From assembly GCF_910592395.1 (NCBI RefSeq), contig NC_088326.1, positions 8,437,001 to 8,501,000 of the forward strand: a stretch of 64,000 nucleotides of DNA. The letters run 5' to 3'. The notes beneath the pieces are model-generated. The model saw only the letters and a program-made list of their open reading frames with translations, had not been told where the DNA came from and ran no database searches. The stretch comes from Lineus longissimus. Lineage: Eukaryota > Nemertea > Pilidiophora > Heteronemertea > Lineidae. Below are positions 48,409 through 64,000 of the stretch, piece by piece; position 1 is the first letter of the stretch; every line of letters begins with the position of its first letter. A program made the position numbers and the translations under genes.

Positions 48409-49078
48409 GTGGAGACATAAACGAGCCGGAACAATCACTGCACTTGCGCTTGCAGCTAATTGACAGGCATTTGGAAATAGTTTTTTTAGTGTAAATTCAA
48501 AATCGGAATGAAATATGCAATAAATTTCATGTATATGAACAAACCGATTTGTTTTTCGCATTCCTCGGATGTCTGATCTCCTCATCATTCAAGGAAGGCG
48601 GAAGTCATTAGGCTACAGTTCCGCTGGTATTGTAAAATCGAAAGTACCGAATGTGCATCATCGGCCTGCTCATATTGCAATGAACAAATCACTGGTCCCT
48701 ATTATTTGGCTTACTCCCGGTCAAGTTTGCTTTCGAAAAGGGGTGATAAGCGACTCGACTACCATAGACCCTCTCTGTATACTCTGTGTACTCGATGACA
48801 AAGCATGAAATCAACTTCTGTCACTGACGACTAGTTTATTAGCCTCTCCGAGAAAACCTGCATTCTTTTCAATCCTCATAGGCGGCGCTGCAAGCTTTGG
48901 GTGTTTGCCCCACAACAGCATCCACGTCTGCCTCGTATTTCTAAATCACAATTGATAAACGGTGTCAAGTGAGATTCAATGTATTCCGAGTTCCCCTGTA
49001 AGCCGTTTGCATTTTCGGCAAGTCGTATACGAGTCCAAAGCTTGGAGCGCCTCCTCGCGGATGAAAGTCGCGGCTCAT
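48409..49078. other. Unique centre, left part: downstream of the sushi gene
   Basis: No supported exon. This is the 3' side of the sushi-domain gene. The frames at 48569-48808 and 48876-49214 have no recognised domain beyond the last sushi-gene exon that they overlap. Confidence 0.4.
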
Positions 49079-51314
49079 TTACTGCATGAAAAACATCATC
49101 GTGGAGAGAAAACACAGCATAATGGCCAAGATCCCTGCAACAAGTGCCGCGGATCCATTTTCTGAAATGAGATAATCGCTGAATATTAATTATACTGAGA
49201 GACACCAGAGGCAATATATATCCATCATATCAACACACCGTTTGGCTACTAAACGCCCGATGCTGCCCGCTTTATAAGGGAGTTTTCGCAAATCCTCCAA
49301 AACGACAACGCGAACGCCTGTACAATTATTCGACCTCACGATCAGGAAGACCAACAATGGGATAGGCGTTCGCGTTCGTGTTTAGGGGGCTTTGAGACAG
49401 TACCATTGGACAGTACAGAGCGCCGTATGAAAATTTCGACAGTATTTCATTTTCATATTAGTCTGCATCTAAACAATAACTTCAAGCAATTTAACAAATG
49501 CAGTGCTATACATCCGTGATACTATAGATACGAACCTTTGCACGTGATATCACTTCCCCAGGTTCCATCTTTCAGACACGTGATCGAGTCGTGACCACCA
49601 ACAAAAGTAAAGTTTACGTCACACTTGTACTTCATGACGTCATTGGGGAGGTATTCCGACTTTTTTTCGGCTATCACTGATCCATGTTCAATATTTGGAG
49701 GGTCGGGGCAGAGTTCTGAAATGAAGAGCCCAAGATGAATGGATGATGATGACGGCCATGATAGATGAACTTGTAATGCTTATATCCTGACGACACATCG
49801 ACGAAATTCAAGTGTGCATGAAAGAAAATACAATTACATTTCAGTCAACTTACTCGTGCAGAGGGGTGGGTAGCTCCACGTTTTATTCGGCAGACATTGT
49901 ACCTCTTCTTCGCCTACTAAAGTGTAGTTATCATGACACGTGACGTTCGCGATGTCGCCAAAGAAATGGGTCCTGTTTCCGATGATGCCGTTAGGAATGG
50001 TTTCGGTTGGGCAAAAAGGTTCTGATACAAGAAAAGCCACAAATAATGTTTTGACAAAATGTTCGAGGGTTAGGAACGACAGCAAAGGAGACCTTCAGAA
50101 TGTAAATTTCATGCTATTTGGCAGCCATTTTGGAGTAGGCGGCCATCTTGGATTTGAAACCCTATCCAGGGTGCCCCTAAACTAATTTCTTATGAGTATA
50201 TATGGTTTCGATACTTCCAACAGGACCAAGCCACCAGTCGCAAGGCTGGGTCTGCAACTAGAAATGGAGTATGCAGATGACGTTGATTTCCTTGATGGAA
50301 AAAAGTAAGTTCTTGACCAGTTCCAGCCAGTAGCAGCTGAGATACCTAGAATTCATTTTCTGTTCATGAATGAGACGAAGACTGAGTCTCTAATTGCGAG
50401 GTAGTTAGTGCTACGGGTAATATCGTAATATTAGTGCTAAAGTGGTGTTGGCGAGGTCGCAAATCAGGTCTTGTTTTCCTATCATATTTCTCTCATCTCT
50501 GGTCGTCCTTAAATCGAGGTACGATATCCTCATGCGGTGATCATTGACCTGTTGACCATTCTCCAAAGCAGACATATTCAAGCTTATTACAGTGTCAGAT
50601 CACCTCATCACACTCCTATCACTGCGTAGTTGTATAGTGATCGACTTGATTATGTATACGAAAAGCTGACTTGCTTACCGCATGCCTGTTTCCTAGAGTT
50701 GCACGCTTCGCCCGCCTTCGGACAGCCTTTGAAGCAAATGCACTCGCACTTGCAGGCAGCGTGGTACGGGTCCTTTTTTTCCTCAGTGTAATCGCACCTC
50801 AACTGAAAATAGCGTGCACCGACACCTTAACCGAAAGGACAATAAATATTAAATCTGCCAGTGCATGATAACGATAAAACTCTATGAATGAAACAGAGAA
50901 CTCAGATGAAAATTCAACAGTTAGCCATGTTTGTATTTTACATCGGATAGAACATTTAGGACTGAGTTTTTCAGAGGCGAAGATCGCGCCATGATAAAAT
51001 AGATAAGAATTTGGCCCAAGTAAGTGGCTGATTTAGTGCCAACGTGTGGGGCCTCGATCATGGTGTCAGGCTATTGACTATGGTAGTGAATTGAATGGCT
51101 GGTTCAAAGGAACGTATCATATGGGACCTTTTACCTTGAGGCATCCTTTTTTCTCCTGGGTCTGTTTGTCCATACAATATTCCGGCGTGCTGCATAACTT
51201 GTCTCCTATCAACCCAATGAAGCTCATATTCTTGGTGACCGTGATCTGCTCATGCACGCATGATTGGGCCAGCACGGGGAGGAGGACCAGGAGAACGACT
51301 GGTCCCACTGCCAT
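49079..51314 (-). CDS. Secreted or GPI-anchored protein with Cys-rich domain and two sushi domains
   Basis: Five exons with consensus GT-AG and matching phases: 51135-51314, 50679-50802, 49854-50021, 49536-49715 and 49079-49161. They give 735 bp, 244 residues. Residues 1-18 form a signal peptide (MAVGPVVLLVLLPVLAQS). Residues 19-101 are Cys-rich, with a CKCECICFKGC cluster at 78-87. Sushi 1 uses Cys 105, 130, 144 and 156 with Trp 150. Sushi 2 uses Cys 160, 189, 204 and 216 with Trp 210. Both show the order expected for complement-control repeats. The C-terminus is ENGSAA followed by a hydrophobic run to the stop, with no cytoplasmic tail, so a GPI signal is more likely than a spanning anchor. 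Sushi domains bind proteins at cell surfaces; the partner is unknown. One TTTCAG acceptor just upstream of the ATG suggests a 5' UTR exon further right. The gene is intact, alone in the unique centre of the inverted duplication. Confidence 0.85.
49288..49390. repeat. Small inverted-repeat element in a sushi-gene intron
   Basis: ACGCGAACGCCT and AGGCGTTCGCGT are inverted, and the outer flanks (CCTCCAAAACGACA against CCCCCTAAACACGA read inverted) also match loosely. It lies inside the intron between 49161 and 49536. MITE-like, about 100 bp. Confidence 0.5.
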
Positions 51315-51416
51315 TTTGATCCAATACGTCCACTGAAACGGCGATACAGATAAAAGTGATGAACATTTTCTATTAATCAACTCCGTATCTAAGCCAAAAT
51401 GCGGTAAAAGTAGTTG

Positions 51417-51611
51417 AAACCTGGCCCGTGTGACTCGGGGTGCGACTCTGTCATATGTGAATGTGGCTTCTCTGAACAAACATCAGAACACATCCTTCGA
51501 GAATATCCTCCGGCTGGTTACTTACCGAGGGGAGGCCTAGCCAGAGTCCACATCTTTAAAACGCTATCGGGAACAGAAGCAGATTTGCGTCACACAAACA
51601 ATGCGGAAGTT
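51417..51611 (+). pseudogene. Possible non-LTR retrotransposon C-terminal zinc-finger fragment
   Basis: The frame reads CDSVICECGFSEQTSEHILR, then continues to FKTLSGTEADLRHT. The C-x-C-x(n)-H pattern with EQT-EHIL resembles the Cys-His motif at the end of jockey-type reverse transcriptase/RNase H proteins. The final Cys (normally CP after HIL) is replaced by YP. No polymerase is visible upstream. A short decayed fragment; assignment by resemblance only. Confidence 0.4.
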
Positions 51612-51699
51612 CAACCAAGACGAAAACCTACCAGAACAGAAGAAAGGAAAATGCTAGAGATATCCGGCTCGTTATATGTCGTCACGATGGATCGCTGGT

Positions 51700-52267
51700 A
51701 AAAATGTGAGAAAGGATAAAGGCAGGAAGCAGCCCGCAGCTCGTGAGCAAAGCTCAAAGCCCTGGGTGTCTCGTCAACGAAATGTATTCACCAGTAAGGA
51801 AAAGACCTGTTACATCTGTATATCTGTCAGTTAAAGCCAGTTAACTGTTAATTGTTAAAACAATATTATAAGGCCTTCGGTGCACCAATGCACGTGGAGG
51901 AATTTACTGCGAAGCTCTGCATGCATACATATTATTATGCTAACGACGCGAAATATACATGAGTAGGCCTACATGTATACTTGTTCTAAGCACACGGCGC
52001 TTTGATATTAATTTATTTCAAATAGCATTCGCATACATTTTTATTTGTAAACGACCGCCCTGGAGCATCTGGTTTTAGCCTTGCTGTTCATAGGGGAATA
52101 CAATTATTCAGTGCTAAGAGGACAGAGTTGATATTTTGAGCACGAAAGGGGGCGTTCGTATCATAGAATCAGTCTTGCTTTGTGCAACACTGCTGCAGTT
52201 TCGACTCGTCTCCATTTGAAACTGGTCGCCTTACGTGTAAACTCTCAAATTTTATGAACTTTTAAAA
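51700..52267. other. Unique centre, right part
   Basis: No supported gene or repeat between the retroelement fragment and the right arm. Confidence 0.4.
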
Positions 52268-52559
52268 CTATTATATCTTGAAGTATTTGGTTGTGTCAAG
52301 ACGATAACTGTTTGGTCCACAGAAGTGGCTTGATAGTCCCAAACCGACTCTCTAGGGGGAGTACAAGCCTTCGTCGACCAATCAGCAAGCAGAAAAGAAT
52401 CCCATTCAAGAAATATATCTGGCTGAGAAAGATGGCACTAATATCTGGTCAACAATTCAGATTTGACTAAACGTCAACCAACCTCTATAATAAATCCGGA
52501 AAAAACATCGGTTGACTGCGTATTGCAATAACTTCATTGATTAAAGGTCTTTGATCTTT

Positions 52560-52707
52560 GGTCTCCGATCTGATAGGCCTCGTACCTGGTAATGGAAATG
52601 TGAACCAACCTGTTGACCAATCCTCTTGAGATAAGAGTTCACCTGGTTTCTCCGGAACCATACTCACAGTGGAAACGCGCCATTCAAGTCATCATCGAAA
52701 GGTCGCC
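52560..52707 (+). promoter_or_regulatory. Probable proximal promoter of the intact secreted-protein gene
   Basis: This 148-bp stretch directly upstream of the ATG contains CCAAT (52617-52621) and GATAAG (52630-52635); no TATA box is evident. Both sites are conserved in the left arm (CTTATC at 48021 and ATTGG at 48035), where they now sit about 1.5 kb from the gene. GATA sites are common in gut-gene promoters, which would suit the neighbouring glucosidase, but this is inference from motif only. Confidence 0.35.
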
Positions 52708-55700
52708 ATGATGAACAGGTTTTTATTGTTGCTGGGTCTGGCAGGGTGCAGTCAGGCCTTTCTGGAAAGCCTCTGGGGTGGTAAGTGAGATGTTTTGATT
52801 CAAGAAAGCCTTTTATAACTGGTGGCGGAGAGTGCAGTCAAACCAGGCAAACTATCAACAAGGTGCAAACAGTTTAACGCCACCTAAGATGAGTTATCGT
52901 CTGGGCTGTTCCTTAGACAACGTTTACCCGATGCCAGCTGTTGGACATCCTGAACCACAGGCCAACACTTGGCACTAACGACCGAGCTCAGTAGAGTGGG
53001 GAGGATACGACTGACTCTGGTTTTCCGAGGATTCCTGTTGGACGCTTTTCGAACACTTTCTGTTGTTTACATTTTTCCCAATCGATTTGGCTTTTTTTCT
53101 CCAAGCTATTGATCCAGGTCACAGTAAATCAAGAAGATCCTGTTGAGTTCAAGAGGTATAATATTATAAGTTTGTTGTTGGTATTACCAGTGTCTTTCAA
53201 ATGTATTTATTGAAATACTCTGGTATTACGTAAAGAAATGCATGCAATCGATACATGTCACAAAACTAACTTACAATACCTAACTCCGGACAAGAACCTC
53301 TTATTTCAATGTGTCATCAATGAATTATTCAGAGAAACAGTTTTAAAATCACTGGTCGTTATTTATTGTCGCCATATAACCATGTTCAACAGAATTTCAA
53401 AATCGCAAAGCCGGAGCTTTGGCCAGATAAGCTAAGATTCATAAATATTCTGGTAGATAAGAACAAGGAAATACGGATATGATTATGTAATCCACACTTT
53501 GGCTGTTAAAAGTATAGGCTGTTGTGATATATTTATCAAGAATGAATGGACCTTGTCACATAGTAGAAATGGAATGACCAAAAAAGTAGCTTTTTTAAGG
53601 GACAGCGACACATTTTCTGAACTCAGAGAGTTGTCTATCAATGCATTGTAAAGATATGACCAAGATGATACGTCTATACGTAGCTGAGCGCTATCAAAGA
53701 TCAATAAGATAAAGGGCATTCCAACATATGTCAAAATCCTCTGCCGTGGTTAATTATACCATGGTAAGGCGCGAGATGGATCAGTGACACGTGCATGAGT
53801 TCACGGGACACGTGCATGAGTTCACAGGGTTTTTGGTCCTTTTGAAACCCCGCTGCTTTGAATTTGAATTTAGGTTAGCTTTTGTATTAAGGTATACCTG
53901 ACATCATGTTCACAAAATATAATTTCCACTCTTACAGGGCCTTCATGGGATGGCTTGGGAGGTAAGTCAAATTATTCTATATCAAGGGCGAAATGTTTTG
54001 TGGCTAGCATTGCAAAAAGATGTTTTCGAGACTATATTCGGCCATTCACACAACGAACCTCGTCGCTCAACGGCCTGTATCATTTGAAGTTCTTCGAAAG
54101 TTAAAACAGTTGTTGACACGAGAATCCTGAGCTGGCAAATGCGACCTCTGGATAATTTGAGAATGATATTCAATTCACAAATACAATTTGTTTCTCTTAT
54201 TTTAATGGATGTCATTAATTTCATTATCTCGTATGATTTCAGTGACTTGGGGTATTAACCCTCTCGGATGGGCTTTCAACCAGATGCCAAGGACCGAATC
54301 CGATGCTATCTACTATGGATGGACCAAGAATGGCGATTGCTCAGGTATGCTTATGATGGTGCCTAATCACGACCTCAGTAGGCGTTTTTCAGAAACTTTA
54401 AAATTGATTAAAAAGAGCTTTATTGAATTTTAAATATTTATAACGATTTATTTCAGACAGCGCCTTCTATCGGGGAAAGAGATACATCAAAGATAACGAC
54501 CCAGGTGTGATGTTACTGTTCGATGTCAATGGTTACATCGCCGGAATCCAGGGCGGGGTAAGCATCTTTCTGCGTCATAAATGCGGAGATACTCCAATGC
54601 GCTCAGCCCTTCCTGCTAACTCGCCATTTCTTAAGGTGAAACTCTGTGAAACACTGTGAATCGCTGTTTAGCCCCAGAAGCAGTGAGAAACGTATGCCGA
54701 AATCGAGACGCTGGTCATCGGTTGATTGGTCCCTCTCTTCATTAGTGACTTCCTGAAGTGCGACCAAAGGGTCACTACTCTGCACGTGAGAAGCCTCATT
54801 TTGCATAATATGAGTCTGTTCATTAACAGTCACTTGAATGTAAAGTGTAACATATTTAGCTGAAGCCCGGACGAACATTTACTTTTCTTATGCCGCCCCT
54901 TGGAAATTCAAGGCAAGATGTTTTCGATCAAGTCAGACCTGAGCAGATCACATTCGTGCGAGTTTACACGACACTGAGACCAATCTGGACAGGTCTTGAT
55001 CGATCTAGATCGGTTAGGTCCCGTGTGAACGGCCGTAAAATCATATTTTTTCTCACAGATTCCTCTGGATATCTACCCATCTCATCTTAACCTCACATAC
55101 GGCAAGGTGATCAACGTTGATACCGCCACCAACCTCATGGTCGAGACCGCATACTTCGTCCCGCCGCGTAAGTTGTGCAAGGAAGAAAAATGTCCACCAC
55201 AAAAGGCAATCTCCTAATGAGAGGATAGCTAGCATTTGCTCCGTAGTAAGTGAACGGTGCTATATTACTTAGCAACCGTTATCAATAGCGAGGCTTGGAG
55301 ATTGCACAAACCGGTGTACGCATGGATCTATGTCGCCGAAGAATTAGTCTTAGAATTGCACGATGACAGATTTAAATTTGTACGCATGATTGCTTATCCT
55401 TGCAATTTCCTTTCAGAGGAAATCTGTTCGAGCGGGCGCACCCAGGACAGATTCGATAATGAGGGCACTGGCTCCAATCTCTACCTTCAGCAGGGACCAG
55501 ACCCAGTCAAGGACTCTGTCATCATCCCGAGGTTGGAAGCCGATATCGGGAACACAAAATGGAGGAAGGGACGATGTTTCCGTACTATGGGTAGGTATAC
55601 AGTGTACCGTTAAAAGAAGTTGTCGCCATCTTGATTTCTTTTACCCAGGAGAGAATTTGGATCCAAATCAATCCGACAGGGAGCAAAATTGATCAGGTTT

Positions 55701-56404
55701 ACGTATATTCGCCATTTTCCTCAACAGAAATTATGTAGTACTCAATGTCAGGTGACCGGTTTTGACCAATTAAACCTCCCGTTTGTAATTATGGCCGTGC
55801 TGTCTGTGCCGAACATGCATGATAGCTCTCCTCTGATTCGTCAATACCTGTCAGGAAGTCCCAAATTGCAGGAAAGTGGCGAATGCTGATCTAACGGTTG
55901 AGGGTCGTTATCCCTTCTTTCATAGAGCCTAGGATTGTCGTCGCACACTGCTGATGAATCTTCATGAGGTTTACGATGATGTTATCCCCATTCAGGTCAG
56001 CACTACTGGTACGACTACTCCGAGAACATGAGCTGTGACGACTTTTACCCGGCTTTCCTGCTCTACAACGCTGGGGAGCTTAATGCCTTCGGATGGGCCC
56101 TTAACCTCTACCACGAGTCGCCACGATATGAACACCCAACTCCCGATATCCTGGACGTAAGTTGTTTGACTTGGACTTTTTGATCATTTTTGCCGAAATT
56201 ATTAGGTGATAAAGCGAATTTTCTCCTACAAAACATCCTTATAACAGTGACAACCATTGCCCAACGTATGACAGCTACTAAATGTCATTCATATTTTCAT
56301 TCCAGAGCTTCTTCAACCCAGTGCCAGTTTGCCTGACCCAGCAGCCAAAAATGTCTACTATTCATATCTACATGGACGATGCACCGCTTCTAAACATGTG
56401 TTAA
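52708..56404 (+). CDS. Secreted protein of unknown family, intact right copy
   Basis: Eight exons with GT-AG introns: 52708-52780, 53938-53961, 54243-54344, 54457-54557, 55059-55167, 55417-55590, 55996-56156 and 56306-56404. Total 843 bp, 280 residues. A signal peptide (1-17, MMNRFLLLLGLAGCSQA) precedes a soluble chain with six Cys (65, 140, 190, 208, 257 and 280, the last residue) and sequons at Asn 111 and Asn 205. There are no membrane spans. The motif N-x-x-G-W-A-x-N occurs twice (38-45 and 224-231), each followed by a Pro/Arg/Glu/Ser-rich stretch. The best landmark is KDNDPGVMLLFDVNGYIAGI (78-97). I recognise no catalytic motif and give no function. It is convergent with the GH31 gene, which ends 421 bp downstream. 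Confidence 0.88.
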
Positions 56405-56825
56405 ACAATTAAAAAATATGTTATTTATATTGTTTTGAAGTGTTATTTCACGTTATTTCCTCTTGACCCAGGTGATTAAATGGCGGGTATCGATCGATGC
56501 TTATGTTGTATCGCTTATTGAGCAGCTCATGTAAGTTCTACTGAAGATTTTCAGGACAGACCGGGGTTAAAGTGTGAAAGCAGTCTTATTTTTCGCGTTT
56601 GTATGTTTATTTTCTTTTCTTTTTTTGCTGGATCAATAGCTACATGTTTATCAAGAGAGGAGGATCTATACATGTATTTGCTCTGTTGTTAGTAAACTTG
56701 GCCAGCCGCAGTTCACTTGCCAACGCAACGGTTACCATGATGAGGCTTGGAGATTGGATCATGTGATGACATCAAATCACGTGACTTTATACTGAAGGGA
56801 AATTAGTCCTATTTCCGGTTCCGGT

Positions 56826-63311
<6,486 letters not shown>

Positions 63312-63571
63312 CTAAAAAGTCAAAAGCTAACCTGAACTTAAAAATGATTCAGATATAACCGCAGTCTAAGTCCAAAATTTGAAAGCCCAAAGTCATAGGC
63401 TGGCAACATTACCAGGCAGGCTCAGAGTTCAGCGCCCGTTCTCCATACATGTCCCCCTTTCCTTACTCCCATTCCAAGCTTCATCAGTTTACAGTCGGGC
63501 CGTTGTTATTGCTCGCGTTATTATGCTCATTTCAGCTAAGCATCTTCCCTGTGATTAGCAAGTCAACAGGG
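63312..63571. other. Upstream intron or flank of the GH31 gene
   Basis: I searched both strands here for the expected preceding GH31 segment (the part before the PPYW motif) and did not see it. Confidence 0.4.
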
Positions 63572-63695
63572 TATCGGCATCTCAATAGGTGGCGCTTTTT
63601 TACTAGGGTAGGTGTGAAAATGACGTCACGCCCAAACAAATTGAGATCACGTCACTATACCGATACTCTTGTGACAGTCAGCGCCACGTAGCGGT
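63572..63695. repeat. Dispersed short palindromic element T, copy 2
   Basis: Shares with 36040-36180 the blocks GGTATCGGCATC, AGGTGGCGCT, AGGGTAGG-GT, AAAATGACGTCA and GTGACAGTCA. AGGTGGCGCT and AGCGCCACGT near its ends are inverted. MITE-like. Confidence 0.55.
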
Positions 63696-64000
63696 TAAAC
63701 CAATACTCCGTCCCAAAGGGGTACGAAGTGCGAGGTGCCTATTGCGAAAATGATTGGTTGACGAAACAATGGCCTGATTGGTTTGCTAGCCTTGTGACGT
63801 CAGACTATTTGTACACCGAGGGGTTTTCCTGTTTTTCATCATGGCCTAAGCTTAAATGCGTTTGGGCTGGAATTCCTGGCTTTTTTCGGGGTAGCACATA
63901 GGCTCGATGTACAGCGTAGCGGATAGAGGCTATATAATTAGCTTCGTAGCGGTGACCTAGTTTTGCTGTTACCCTATTTGAGAAAGCAATGTGTTTTGGA
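63696..64000. other. Gene-free window end
   Basis: No supported feature; a GTGACGTCA motif occurs near 63796. Confidence 0.35.

Overview
The window is nuclear DNA of an intron-rich animal. Protein genes have GT-AG introns and short exons, and are embedded in a dense crowd of inverted-repeat elements, decayed DNA transposons and a Penelope-like retroelement tail. A class A peptide-type receptor with a DRM instead of a DRY motif, a clan-2-like cytochrome P450 relic, a GH31 alpha-glucosidase and a sushi-domain protein suggest a marine invertebrate, probably a lophotrochozoan. That placement is inference and weak.

Layout. From 1 to 29 kb the sequence is almost gene-free: a perfect hairpin (1-64), an internally deleted PIF/Harbinger element (1932-2964), several MITE-like palindromes (4250, 7048, 11.4 kb, 11.8 kb, 15.3-16.0 kb, 20.9-21.3 kb, 23.1 kb), degenerate tandem repeats (5.2-5.9 kb, 13.2 kb, 16.4-17.0 kb, 18.8-19.3 kb), a GIY-YIG tail of a Penelope-like element (about 22 kb) and a 1.88-kb foldback element with a clean 9-bp target-site duplication (24630-26513). 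From 29 to 36 kb there is a dead P450 fragment (30205-30631) and an intact three-exon receptor gene on the minus strand (33018-35175). Intron 2 of the receptor contains a decayed second copy of its own exon 2. From 36 to 41 kb there are more inverted repeats.

The main structure is a large head-to-head inverted duplication: left arm about 41.44-48.41 kb, right arm about 52.27-58.16 kb, with a unique 3.9-kb centre. Each arm carries an eight-exon gene for a secreted protein of a family I cannot name, plus the 3' end of a GH31 alpha-glucosidase gene lying tail to tail with it. The right copy of the secreted-protein gene (52708-56404, plus strand, 280 residues) is intact in every exon and splice site. 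The left copy (42912-46508, minus strand) has a 1-bp frameshift in exon 4, a lost splice donor in exon 6 and a changed exon 1 donor. A 1436-bp insertion, flanked by a 4-bp target duplication, also separates it from its upstream region. The right arm shows the empty insertion site exactly. The unique centre holds a complete five-exon gene for a two-sushi protein with a hydrophobic C-terminal tail (49079-51314, minus strand).

The GH31 gene proper (63311 down to 56826, minus strand, sixteen exons, 5' end not found in the window) keeps its catalytic Asp residues and splice sites. It carries two in-frame TGA codons and a 10-bp tandem duplication, so as written it is a pseudogene. All exon calls were made by eye from reading frame, splice consensus and family resemblance; no alignment or database search was run.
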